Positions 27,955 to 37,200 of a stretch of 64,000 nt of DNA are shown here, piece by piece (position 1 is the first letter of the stretch; each line of letters begins with the position of its first letter). The notes under the pieces were generated by a model that did not search any database, was not told the DNA's origin, and saw only the letters and a list, made by a program, of their open reading frames with translations. The position numbers were made by a program, and so were the translations under genes. Source of the DNA: Jatrophihabitans sp. GAS493 (GTDB lineage Bacteria; Actinomycetota; Actinomycetes; Mycobacteriales; Jatrophihabitantaceae); NCBI RefSeq assembly GCF_900230215.1, contig NZ_LT907982.1, positions 2,914,001 through 2,978,000 of the forward strand, read 5' to 3'.

Positions 27955-28542
27955 GCCGCTACCCGGCGACGTTCGACAGACCCGGAACCGGCGACTCACG
28001 TGCCTGTGTGTGCCACCGAGCTCTCGCCGGTTTCGGCGTGGTCACCATCCACGCCGCAGCACCAACTGTTTCCGACGCCGTGCGCCGAAGACGCTGGTGG
28101 ATCCGCGACGACGTCGGGAACAGCCGGACGATCCCCGGGGTGCGCACCCTCCAGCCCCGCCTGCTCTCTGACTGAAGCCGACTGCTGCCGGCCTTTGCCG
28201 TAAGTGTCACGACCGGCGCGGTAGCGGGAGTGCGTTACAGCCACTTCGATAGTACGAGCAGGCCGGTGCAGCCGCCGGGTATCCGCCCGTAGCAGGGTGG
28301 ACATGTCAATGGCTTCTACTATGGTCTCCGGTTCGGCAAAAAGGACGGGCCCCCGACGACCCGGGGGCGGCCAGCGGGATGACCCTCGAGGCGTATGCAA
28401 CAACAGAACCCACGGACTGCGGGGTCCGTGGGTTCCACCGCCGCCTCGGGTTGTATCCGCCGCGACCGAACTCGCCGGCCGGCGCGTCATCGCGAGGAGT
28501 GTCGGGTCCCGTCCCTGCGACCGAGCCGAAGCCGAGGGGGTA
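27955..28542. other. Gene-poor region with a strong hairpin
   Basis: About 590 bases with no supported gene. It holds the hairpin at 28406-28435 and a C/G-rich palindrome (GGGCCCCCGACGACCCGGGGGC around 28345-28366), both downstream of the pilin-like gene as read on the minus strand. Confidence 0.4.
28406..28435 (-). terminator. Hairpin downstream of the Flp pilin gene
   Basis: Perfect 11-bp stem GAACCCACGGA/TCCGTGGGTTC around an 8-base loop. No T-run follows on the minus strand, so it may be a factor-assisted terminator or an RNA stabiliser. It is 108 bases after the pilin stop. Confidence 0.4.
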
Positions 28543-28787
28543 CTAGCTGACGTTGGACTGGTTGGTGGCACCGCTGATGCGGTTGAGCAGCGAGGAGAAG
28601 ATGTCACCGAGCTGGGTGCGGAACAGAATGCCGACGACGACGGCGATGCCGGCGAGGATGGCGTACTCGATGAACGTGACACCACGAGCGGCACCGAGAC
28701 GGCCGGTGCTGCGGGTACGCGGCTGGTAGAGGAACGCGGAGACGACGGCGACATAGCCGTCACGCGAACGTTGAGGGAAGTGAACAT
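28543..28787 (-). pseudogene. Flp/type IVb pilin, frameshifted
   Basis: ATG 28787 has AAGGAA upstream and gives MFTSLNVRVTA, then the frame fails. The overlapping frame continues with YVAVVSAFLYQP, GRLGAARGVTFIEYAILAGI, AVVVGILFRTQLGDIFSSLL and a TAG at 28543. That second part is a typical Flp pilin: basic leader, G before T-F-I-E, Glu5 and a hydrophobic helix. The total length, 245 bases, is not a multiple of three, so one base has been lost near GACGGCTATG. No tad pilus genes are nearby. Confidence 0.7.
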
Positions 28788-28960
28788 TGGACGGGATTCC
28801 TTGATGTGGGCGGTCCGGGGGCGACCCGGGTCACGTGCATACGGCACCTGACACCTGCAGTGTCGGAACACTCAACCGCGCGCCGACGCGCATCGTCGCC
28901 GGCCAGTGCCGTGCGCGGCTGGCCACTGCCGACCTACTGGAAGGTGGCACCCTGAAAGGC

Positions 28961-29506
28961 ATGTCCCGTCGTTCGGAGTTGTCGCATCGGCTGTCCTACG
29001 TGCTGCGTCACGACCCAGCGTCGGTCGGCCTGACTCTTGACGGCGCCGGGTGGGTGGACGTCACGCATCTGCTCGAGGCGTTGCGGGCCGTCGGCGTCGA
29101 CTGCGACCGGGCCGGTCTGCTGGATGTCGTCGCCGCGTCGTCGAAACAACGGTTCACGCTGGATCCGATCACCGACCGGCTCCGCGCCGCGCAGGGCCAT
29201 TCCATACCTGTTGACCTGGGGCTTGAGGCCGCTGCCCCGCCGGCCACGCTGTACCACGGTACGACCGAAGCAGCGTGGGAGCAGATCGAGGACACCGGCC
29301 TGACGAAACAAGCACGCCAGCACGTGCACCTGTCCCCGGACCGCGACACCGCGCAGGTCGTCGCAGGTCGCCGTCGCGGCCCGGTCATCATCCTTCAGAT
29401 CGACGCCGCGCGGATGGCCGCTGACGGGCACGTCTTCTTCGTCTCCGACAACGGCGTGTGGCTGACCGACGCCGTACCGGCGCGGTACCTCTCCCTCGCC
29501 GGTTGA
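28961..29506 (+). CDS. kptA: RNA 2'-phosphotransferase (Tpt1/KptA)
   Basis: 181 residues from ATG 28961 (GAAAGG upstream). Tpt1/KptA enzymes remove a 2'-phosphate from RNA in two steps using NAD+, giving ADP-ribose 1",2"-cyclic phosphate. All hallmarks are visible: LSHRLSYVLRHDP (R10, R16, H17) at the start, the winged-helix GWVDVTHLL, RAAQGHSIPVD (QGHS at 78-81), LYHGT (H99), HVHLS (121-125) and a final VWLTDAVPARYL. Bacterial KptA has no settled role because bacteria lack tRNA splicing by that route. Its presence in a defence island suggests a link to RNA damage or repair. Confidence 0.92.
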   Translation: MSRRSELSHRLSYVLRHDPASVGLTLDGAGWVDVTHLLEALRAVGVDCDRAGLLDVVAASSKQRFTLDPITDRLRAAQGHSIPVDLGLEAAAPPATLYHGTTEAAWEQIEDTGLTKQARQHVHLSPDRDTAQVVAGRRRGPVIILQIDAARMAADGHVFFVSDNGVWLTDAVPARYLSLAG

Positions 29507-29643
29507 ACGTCGGCGCTGGCGGCGGAGCCTCCCCGCCGACGGCCAGGGGTGCATGGGTATTGCGGGATTGCGGGGATTGTGGGGATGGTGTTCCCCACGA
29601 TGGTGGCCTCCGAACAGTCAACCGACCCCCCATGGGAGACCAC

Positions 29644-29964
29644 ATGAGCACCACCATGCACCTCGACGACGACGGCGTCGTCGTCTACACGCTCGAAAAG
29701 GACGTGCACTACAACCAGGCTCACTACCCGGCTGCGTTTCGCGTAGACCTCCGCGGGTTCGGGCAGGATTCGGGGATCTCGGACCATGTCGCCAGATACC
29801 TGCGCTCCGAGTTGGGCGACGGGCACCAGGTCGGCATTCGAGGTTCCCACGTCGAAATTCGGGCGGACCGGTTCACTTTGGAGCCGCAGTCGGACACGCA
29901 GAACATCCTGTGGGCTCGTCTGACGTCACAGGGGCGGCCAGGACTGGCGTGTCAGCTGGAGTAG
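29644..29964 (+). CDS. Hypothetical protein
   Basis: 106 residues from ATG 29644 with GGGAGA upstream. Acidic and strand-rich: MHLDDDGVVVYTLEKDVHYNQAHYPAAFRVDLRGFGQDSG, then VARYLRSELGDGHQVGIRGSHVEIRADRF. The start and first two thirds look genuine. The last 30 codons lie antisense to a signal-peptide-like scrap (29873-30092), so the 3' end may be a junction. No family known. Confidence 0.5.
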   Translation: MSTTMHLDDDGVVVYTLEKDVHYNQAHYPAAFRVDLRGFGQDSGISDHVARYLRSELGDGHQVGIRGSHVEIRADRFTLEPQSDTQNILWARLTSQGRPGLACQLE

Positions 29965-30092
29965 CAGTATTTACCGGCTGAGTCGCTTGGGCGGACTGTG
30001 CGGACTCCTGGTGAGGCGACGCAGCCACAACAGCACCTGCTGCAGTTAGGAGTACGGCTGTTGCGAAGATAATGTGGATACGGTTTCTTCAT
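29873..30092 (-). pseudogene. Frameshifted scrap of a small secreted protein
   Basis: ATG 30092 begins MKK, and one base later the next frame gives RIHIIFATAVLLTAAGAVVAA followed by a Ser/Ala/Thr-rich tail ending in TSDEPTGCSACPTAAPK and a TGA at 29873. MKK joined to this is a textbook signal peptide. One extra C (AAACCG for AAACG) would account for the break. It is antisense to the 3' end of the gene at 29644, so both cannot be intact. Confidence 0.35.
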
Positions 30093-30156
30093 TCGACAAT
30101 TTCCGATTTAGTTAAACCCACATTATCCTCTTTACCAATTGCAATACCCAATCTAA

Positions 30157-31452
30157 TTACTTGACGTTAAACACCGCCGACAGAGTAGTCCCACCCAATT
30201 GCCCGATGAGCGGCTGAATCATCCCGCAACCTGCTATCGGCTTGAGTGTCGACTGTCCGACGACCGTCTTACTCGACTGGGTTATTGCCAGCGTCGAGGG
30301 GCCAGCTGACTTGCAGCTCGTAGCGTACGGCACCAGCGAGTAGAAGCCGAGCAGCTTGGCAGACGGCACCGCGAGACTGACCGGCACATTCAAGCTGTAC
30401 GCGCCCTGCGAAGAGACAGTGCCGGTAGCCGGCCCAGTCACAAACTTGAGGGTGACGCTCACTGGTACCCAGCCGTAGAGGTTGTACGTGAACGAGGCAG
30501 GGGAGACAGAGAACGTTCCCTTGACGTTGGTGCCAGTGACATCCAGGCTGATCGTTCCCTTGACCGGAACAGTGAAGCCTCCGAGGTACGCGAGGCCGCT
30601 CAGTGTGTAGCTGTGACGTCCACTAGGCGGCGTGCTGATCGGTGAGGGTGCCGGAGTAGGGACCGGGGTGGGCTGTGGCGTTGGACTCGGGCTGGCCGTT
30701 GGGGAAGGCGTTGCCGTGATGCAGTTCGGTACCGCGACATCCACATCGAAGTCACCGTTGGGGAATCTGTATGCCCCACTGGGGACGCTGAAGGTCACGG
30801 TTTCGCCTGGGCTGTAATGAAGCTGGACGAAGCTGTCGCCGTCACTGATTGTTTGGGCGTGTTCGAAGGTCACGTCTATCGCGGTATGCACTATGACGTC
30901 GTAGGACCCGTCAGGTCTGCACACGCCGGCCGTGAGAGACGGTGCCGGGACAATCGTAGGAGTCGGGGACGGAGAAGGCGTGGGGGTGGCTGCCACGCCG
31001 GGGTTCGCGAAGGTGACAGCAATGGGAGGCCAGGAGGCGCTGTCCGCACCCTCCACGAGCGTGGCTGTGCCAGCGTACCCAGGGGCGCTGAAGTACGAGA
31101 ACGTGTAGTCATAGCTGCAGTCGTTGTGCCCCGTGCAGGTCTTGTCTTGTTCGAAATCTCCTTCCGACTGCCAGTTGCCGACCGGGGTGGCCACATTCAG
31201 CCCAGAGATGATGACGCTGAGGCTTAGATTCGTGCCCTTGAGTTCGGCCGTGTAGCTGCCGCTGCTCACCTCGTCGATGGTGACGCACAGCTGACCGGTC
31301 GCTGCCGTCTCGCCTGGGTGCGCTCCGCAGACCGTGGACGTGGCCAGCGGAGTGGCACCGGCTGGTGTTGTTGTCAGTATGATGGCCGCACTTGTGACTG
31401 TGGCGATGGCGGCCACGGAAGCGATGATGGTACGAGAGCGCGATAGGCGCAT
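30157..31452 (-). CDS. Secreted protein with Thr/Pro/Ser linkers
   Basis: 431 residues from ATG 31452, preceded by a GGGGGGAA site; the frame is open further upstream without one. A signal peptide (RLSRSRTIIASVAAIATVTSA, hydrophobic core, cut near AGA-T at about 35) leads to a beta-rich domain with two cysteine pairs, a TPTPSPSPTPTIVP linker (about 167-185), a second beta-rich segment, a longer Pro/Ser/Thr linker (about 262-292) and a C-terminal beta domain. Extracellular by inference. The linkers resemble those of cell-wall or substrate-binding exoproteins; no catalytic motif is seen. The 3' flank is AT-rich compared with the rest of the window. Confidence 0.65.
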   Translation of the reverse strand: MRLSRSRTIIASVAAIATVTSAAIILTTTPAGATPLATSTVCGAHPGETAATGQLCVTIDEVSSGSYTAELKGTNLSLSVIISGLNVATPVGNWQSEGDFEQDKTCTGHNDCSYDYTFSYFSAPGYAGTATLVEGADSASWPPIAVTFANPGVAATPTPSPSPTPTIVPAPSLTAGVCRPDGSYDVIVHTAIDVTFEHAQTISDGDSFVQLHYSPGETVTFSVPSGAYRFPNGDFDVDVAVPNCITATPSPTASPSPTPQPTPVPTPAPSPISTPPSGRHSYTLSGLAYLGGFTVPVKGTISLDVTGTNVKGTFSVSPASFTYNLYGWVPVSVTLKFVTGPATGTVSSQGAYSLNVPVSLAVPSAKLLGFYSLVPYATSCKSAGPSTLAITQSSKTVVGQSTLKPIAGCGMIQPLIGQLGGTTLSAVFNVK

Positions 31453-31519
31453 ATGTTCCCCCCAAGAAACATACAATGTTGACGGTAGACTATGGGCATC
31501 GCGCGCGAATGCGCAAGGC

Positions 31520-31860
31520 TCAAAACGTCGTACTTTGCGGGGTTCCGAGATATTCTTCGATGTATTCGACAGCCTGGTCGTACCCCACGGCGAATACCGC
31601 GTAGTAGCCCTGGTCCTGGAGCTGGCCGAGCACGGCCGCCTGCTCCTCGATGTGCTCACTAGCCCAGTCACCGTTGCGCTTCTTGAGTCGCGTTCCTTCT
31701 CGCTTCAACTCGAGGAAGAGGCCGGCGCATGGGGCTGATCATTCCCTCGAAGAACGTGCTCTTGACGATGAAGAGATCTGGCCAAGCGCGCCGATTGAGC
31801 CGCTTCTGCTTGGCTGCCTGGCCTATGGTCAGCTTGGTATCTGAGCGTGTCGCAGTCCGA
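31520..31860 (-). pseudogene. VRR-NUC domain nuclease fragment
   Basis: Two frames give pieces of one VRR-NUC (PD-(D/E)XK) nuclease: GQAAKQKRLNRRAWPDLFIVKSTFFEG, then, one frame over, CAGLFLELKREGTRLKKRNGDWASEHIEEQAAVLGQL and YYAVFAVGYDQAVEYIEEYL. The catalytic PD, E-x-K (LELK) and downstream helices are all present, but a frameshift near 31735 and loss of the 5' end make it inactive. VRR-NUC proteins are common in phages, so this is likely a prophage scrap. Confidence 0.7.
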
Positions 31861-32565
31861 GTTGGTGCCGGTTTTCGTCGGCCGACCAAGGCACAGGTAG
31901 CGCTGCTGGCTCGGGCGTGGTCGTCAGCGCTCGCTCGGGCCGGGATGGCCGCGAGCGAGGTGGACCTCTACGTGCAGCGCAGCCGTGAGCCGAACGCGTT
32001 CGCGGCCGGTGGCCGCAGTGTCGCGGTCACCACCGGCGTACTTGCGAAATTTCAAGCACGCCGGCTGGGCGAGGAGTATCTGGTGGCCATCCTGACCCAC
32101 GAATTGGGCCACCACGTTACGAGAGCAACAAAGTTCGCGCTCGTCACGATGTGGCTTGCCTTGCCGTGGCGGTTCGCCTCCCGGCTGGTGATCGTGATCG
32201 GGCTGGCCACGGTCGGGCGGCGGCAACCGCTGCGGCTGCTGGGGCTGGTCGCGCTCGCCGGGGTGGCGGTCGCGGTCGTCCAGGCGGTGCAGCAACGGCA
32301 GTGGGCCGTCGCGGTCGTGCTCAGTGCGGTCGCGTTCTGCGCAATGGCGTGTCCGCTGGCCGATGCCGCGGTGAGTCGTCGCAGCGAGTACGCAGCCGAT
32401 CGGTATGCCGCCGACGTCGGCGTAGCGCCGCAACTGGCGGGCGCACTGCAGGTCCTCGTTGGCATGCAGCGGCGGCGCGCAGGCCTGGTGGCTCGGCTGC
32501 TGAGCCGCCACCCCGAGATGGGCCGTCGGATCGAGGCGCTGGGCGGTGCGCCCGGCCGCGTCTGA
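31825..32565 (+). CDS. M48-family zinc metalloprotease, N-terminally truncated
   Basis: 246 residues from ATG 31825 (frame open back to 31729). The M48 core is intact: NAFAAGGRSVAVTTGVL, the zinc-binding HELGHH (92-97), the third ligand Glu in SRRSEYAADRYA, and two hydrophobic segments between. M48 peptidases normally start with one or more membrane spans, but here the upstream DNA is the oppositely oriented VRR-NUC fragment, so the 5' part has been lost at about 31840. The zinc residues remain, but membrane anchoring is partial. It probably derives from an HtpX-like protease. Confidence 0.75.
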   Translation: MVSLVSERVAVRVGAGFRRPTKAQVALLARAWSSALARAGMAASEVDLYVQRSREPNAFAAGGRSVAVTTGVLAKFQARRLGEEYLVAILTHELGHHVTRATKFALVTMWLALPWRFASRLVIVIGLATVGRRQPLRLLGLVALAGVAVAVVQAVQQRQWAVAVVLSAVAFCAMACPLADAAVSRRSEYAADRYAADVGVAPQLAGALQVLVGMQRRRAGLVARLLSRHPEMGRRIEALGGAPGRV

Positions 32566-32804
32566 GCCGGGCTTCATCCAGCCGATTTTTAGCCGACCGC
32601 GACGTAACGCCCAGGCGGCCGACGATTAGGTCCAGCTGGATCTTGAGGGCCAGCCCGTTCTCCGCCGCATTCGTCGCGTACGAGCACCAGACCGAGCCTG
32701 AGCCATAAGAACCCGGTCAAAGCAGGTGACAACCGGCTACTTCCTGTAAGGTGCGGGTCCGAAGAGTATGTACCTGCTGCGACCAGTACCTGAGAGGTTC
32801 CTTA

Positions 32805-33011
32805 GTGGCCGAACCTTGGCTTTCTGCCGATGGCATCGCGACACACCTTGGAGTCACAAAAGACACGGTCTACGCGTGGATCGCTGAAAAGGGCATGCCT
32901 GCCCACAAGGTGGGCCGCCTGTGGAAGTTCCAAGCCAGCGAAGTCGACGAATGGGTACGGAGCGGCAGCGCCGCTTCGCCGGGTGATGACGTCGTCCCCG
33001 GTGTCTCGTGA
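32805..33011 (+). CDS. BREX-associated helix-turn-helix DNA-binding protein
   Basis: 68 residues from GTG 32805, with GAGAGG upstream. WLSADGIATHLGVTKDTVYAWI is an HTH and HKVGRLWKFQASEVDEWV the wing, the excisionase/MerR-like fold. It is encoded directly ahead of brxA on the same strand, with 65 bases between, the place where BREX operons often carry a regulator. Expected role: transcriptional control of the operon. Excisionase function is less likely because no integrase is beside it. Confidence 0.75.
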   Translation: MAEPWLSADGIATHLGVTKDTVYAWIAEKGMPAHKVGRLWKFQASEVDEWVRSGSAASPGDDVVPGVS

Positions 33012-33076
33012 CGGGCCGGAATCTGTCGGTAGCCGTCGATAGCCTGAAGAACTTTGCGATCCAGAGAGGGGGAGCC

Positions 33077-33697
33077 ATGAATGACGCACCGACGATGCCG
33101 CCTCGTCGTTACGCGCTGTCGTTCACGACGGGTGCTCTCCTCACCCGCGAGGGCGCGCTCCTAGCTCCGCTGTTCATCGACGGGCGAGGTTGGGAGCAGG
33201 TCCGGGACGACGCTGTCGAAGGCAACCTCTTGCAGGCCCGGACGCACAGCACGGGTGTCCGGCTCGTCCGCGAGACGGTTAAGCGGCTATCGGTCTTGAC
33301 CGATGAGGAGGTTGCGCTGCTGGTCGAGGCGACCGCCTCGGAGCGTGCGCACCTCATGTGGGTGGCAGCGTGCCGCCGCTATGAGCTGATCGGCGAGTTC
33401 GCCGAGGAGGTGCTCCGGGAGCGGTACCTACTGCTTGCCCAGACCTTCGGCTACGAGGAGTTCGACAGTTTCGTCCGGGCCAAGGGGTTGTGGCACGAAG
33501 AGCTAGTCGCTCTCAAGGATTCGACGCTGCAGAAGCTGCGCTCGAACGTGTTCAAGATGCTGCGTGAGGCGGACCTGCTGTCTGACGCCGGAACGATCCT
33601 GCCTGCAGTGCTGTCCGAGCGGGTCGCAGCCAGGTTGAGTGCGCGCACGCCGAGTGACGTGCGCTTCTTCCCGACCCAGCAAGGGGCCGTGTCGTGA
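33077..33697 (+). CDS. brxA: BREX protein BrxA (DUF1819)
   Basis: 206 residues from ATG 33077 with a strong AGAGAGGGGGAG site. Small helical protein with the DUF1819 pattern: YALSFTTGALL, TREGALLAPLFIDGRGWEQVRD, LLQARTHSTGVRLVRETVKRL, a DEEVALLVEATASERAHLMWVAACRRY block and YELIGEFAEEVLRERYL. BrxA is a conserved type 1 BREX component, DNA-binding in characterised systems and needed in some for full phage exclusion. Its stop overlaps brxB as GTGA. Confidence 0.9.
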   Translation: MNDAPTMPPRRYALSFTTGALLTREGALLAPLFIDGRGWEQVRDDAVEGNLLQARTHSTGVRLVRETVKRLSVLTDEEVALLVEATASERAHLMWVAACRRYELIGEFAEEVLRERYLLLAQTFGYEEFDSFVRAKGLWHEELVALKDSTLQKLRSNVFKMLREADLLSDAGTILPAVLSERVAARLSARTPSDVRFFPTQQGAVS

Positions 33698-34293
33698 TCC
33701 CGAAGACGCTGCCCGAGCAGGAGGAGCACCTGTTCGCTGTACTCAGTGGCCGCCGGTTCCTCGAGATGGAAGGGCTCGGCAACGAGGTCCCATTCTTCAT
33801 ATACCCCTACCCGCCCGAGGACGCGCTGACTGTGGCTGCGGCCAAGAAGCGGATCAAGAACCGGCTTGCCGGCGCTGGAGTGACGATCTTCGAGATCAAC
33901 CTCTACGACCTATCGGTCGAGCTGCTCCAGGAGCGGAACGTCTGGGATCGGGTTAGCGCTGCCGAGCCGGGCCTCGACAAGGACGACTTTCGCGAAATGT
34001 TGCAGGGGATGCTGGACCCGCACCTGCACATCGCTCCGGCGATCCGCGACCGGCTGGCCGGCGCGACGTTCGACATCTTCTTCCTCACCGGCATTGGTGA
34101 GGTTTTTCCGTACATCCGCTCGCACAACGTGCTGAACAACCTGCAGTCGGTGGTCAAGGGCCGGCCGATGCTGATGTTCTTCCCGGGCCGCTACGAGCAG
34201 TCCGACACGTTGGGCTCATCGCTCGTGCTGTTCGGTCGGCTCAAGGACGACCAGTACTACCGAGCCAAGAACATCCTGGAACAGGAGGCGTGA
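33694..34293 (+). CDS. brxB: BREX protein BrxB (DUF1788)
   Basis: 199 residues from GTG 33694. DUF1788 pattern: FLEMEGLGNEVPFFIYPYPPEDALTVAAAKKRIKNRL, then EINLYDLSVELLQE, FDIFFLTGIGEVFPYIRSHNVLNNLQ and PMLMFFPGRYEQ, FGRLKDDQYYRA. BrxB is essential in studied type 1 BREX systems, with unknown biochemistry. It overlaps both neighbours by four bases (GTGA), indicating coupled translation. Confidence 0.93.
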   Translation: MIPKTLPEQEEHLFAVLSGRRFLEMEGLGNEVPFFIYPYPPEDALTVAAAKKRIKNRLAGAGVTIFEINLYDLSVELLQERNVWDRVSAAEPGLDKDDFREMLQGMLDPHLHIAPAIRDRLAGATFDIFFLTGIGEVFPYIRSHNVLNNLQSVVKGRPMLMFFPGRYEQSDTLGSSLVLFGRLKDDQYYRAKNILEQEA

Positions 34294-37200
34294 GCTCGAT
34301 GCAGCTCGACCAGATCTTCGCCAAGGACATTCAGCGTCCGATCGAGGGCGTCATCAAGGCTGATGACGCTGCGCACCTCGGCACTGAGGTCGATGAGTAC
34401 GTCCTGACAAACGAGGCCGCCAAGGGTCTCGAGGTCCTGCTGGAGGAGTACACCTCCTATACCAACGCCAACGGCGTGTGGATCTCCGGCTTCTTCGGCT
34501 CCGGTAAGTCGCACATGCTCAAGATGCTGGCCCACCTGTTGGGTGACGTCGAAGGCCAGGACTACCCGCGCCAGAACGTCTCGGACAGCTTCCGCGCCAA
34601 GACGCTCGACGCGTTCCTGCCCGGTCTGCTCAACAAGGCCGACCGCATCCCCGGCAAGAGCCTGCTGTTCAACATCGATCAGAAGGCAACTCTGATCTCC
34701 AAGGACCAGACGGACGCCCTGCTGAAGGTGTTCGTCAAGGTCTTCGACGAGAGCCGGGGTTACTACGGCAACCAGGGCCACGTCGCCCGGTTCGAGCGCG
34801 ACCTGGACAGCCGCGGCCAATACCAGGCCTTCCAGGACGTCTTCGAGCGAATCGCCGGCATCCCGTGGAACCAGGGACGAGAGCAGAGTGCCCTGGAAGG
34901 GCCAAGCATCGACCGAGCCTTCGCCGAGGTCAACGGCGGAACGGCCGACGGCATCATCCGGCAGTACAGCGCCTCGTACTCGGTCTCGATCGAGGACTTC
35001 GCCGACGAGGTCAAGGCCTGGCTGGACAAGCAGGACGACCCGGCCTTCCGGCTGAACTTCTACGTTGACGAGGTCGGCCAGTTCATCGGCTCCGACACCA
35101 AGCTGATGCTCAACCTGCAGACCATCGCCGAGTCGCTCAACACGAAGTGTGGCGGACGTTCGTGGGTGTTCGTGACCAGCCAGGAGGACATGGAAAAGGT
35201 CATCGGTGACCGCACCCGCCAGCAGGGCAACGACTTCTCCAAGATCCAAGCCCGGTTCAAGATCCGCCTCAAGCTGACCAGCGCCGACGTCGAGGAAGTC
35301 ATCCGCAAGCGTCTGCTGGACAAGAACGACGCAGGCGTGAGCGCGCTCGCCACGATCTACGCCGACCAGCACGCCAACTTCAAGACGCTGTTCGACTTCG
35401 TCGATGGCGCTAAGTCCTACCGCAACTACACCGACGAGGCCCACTTCGTCGGGACCTACCCATTCGTCAGCTACCAATTCCCACTGTTCCAGGCTGCGAT
35501 CGAGGGCATCTCCGATCACAACGTCTTCGAAGGCCGCAATAGCTCGGTCGGTGAGCGCTCCATGCTCGGCGTCGTCCAGCAGGTCGCCAAGGACATCGGC
35601 AACGTCGAGGTCGGCCAGCTCGCGACCTTCGACAGCATGTTCGCCGGCATCCGTGCCTCGCTGAAATCGGCCGCGCAGCGTTCGATCGACGTCGCCGAAC
35701 GGAACCTCGACAACCCGTTGGCAGTCCGCCTGCTCAAGGCACTGTTTCTCGTCAAATACGTCGAGAGCTTCCAGGCCACTCCGCGCAACCTCACCGTGCT
35801 GGTCTACGACCGCTTCGGCCTCGACCTCCCGGCGCTGTCCGAGCAGGTCAAGGAAGCCCTGACCGTTCTGGAGACCCAGACCTACATCCAGCGGAGCGGC
35901 AATACCTACGAGTACCTGACCAACGAAGAGCAGGTCATCGAGGAAGAGATCAAGAACGTCGAGATCGACGCCTCCGAGGTCGGCGGTCGGCTGTTCAAGA
36001 TCCTGTCCGGTGACATCATCAAGACGAGCAAGATCCGCTACGCCAAGAACGGGCAGGACTTCCCGTTCGGCTTCAAGCTCGACGACCAGGCCCACGGCTC
36101 CCAGAAAGAGCTGGCGGTCCACTTCATCTCGCCCGAGTACCCGTACACGCCCGACGAGATCCGCATGCACAGCGCGGGCAAGGACGAGCTGCGGGTCATC
36201 CTTGAACCGGACGCCCGGGTTCTTGCAGACCTGCGGCTGCTGATCAAGACTGAGAAGTACATCAAGCGCAAGCAGGGCACCTCGAACTCCGCCATAGAGG
36301 GTCAGATCCTGCAGACCAAGGGTGCACAGAACATCGACCGCGAGAAGGAGCTCATCCAGCGCGTCAAGACCTCGGTCGGCAAGTCCGCTCTGATCATCAA
36401 TGCAGCAGATATCACCTCCAGCTCGCAGGACGCCGTGGCTCGGGTGAGCGACGGCTTCCAGGACCTCATCAGCCGCGTCTACACGCAGCTCAAGTTGCTT
36501 GGGGGTACGACCTACAGCGAGCAGCAGGTTGCCGGAGCCGCCAACCCGGACGGCGGGCTGTTCGACGCCGAAACCGGCAGCAAGCTGTTCGCGCCGTCGG
36601 AAGAAGTGCTGTCCTTCGTACTGCGCAAGGAGACCCTCGGCGAGCAGGTCACGGTGAAGACCATCGTCGACACGTTCACGGCCAAGCCCTACGGGTGGGA
36701 CCTGGCCTCGATCGAGGTCCTGATCGCTTTCCTGATTGGCACCTCCAAGGTCACGCTGACGGTCGATGGGAACGTCCTCAAGCGCTCTGAAGTCGCGACG
36801 GCCCTGCGCAATACGCAGAAGCATGCGCATGCCGTCGTGGCACCACAGAAGACCTTCGACGAACGCAAGGTGGCAGCCTTCCGTAAGTTCTGCGCCGACT
36901 TCTTCGACGAGGGCAATACCCCGAAGGATCCGCTGGAACTCGCTCGCCACGGCGCGGACAAGCTCAGGGCCAAGCGCGACGAGCTCAAAGCCACGGTCAC
37001 TGGCTCCAAGTACCCGTTCGTGGCCCAACTCTCCGCGCCGATCGACCTGCTCGACCAGGTGGTCGGCAAACCTGACGACTGGTACCTGACCGACTTCAAC
37101 AATGGCGACGAGCTGCTCGACGCCAAGGAGAGCACCATCGACCCGATCCGCGCGTTCCTCAGCGGAGGTCAGAAGGTCATCTTCGACGAGGCCGCCGATC

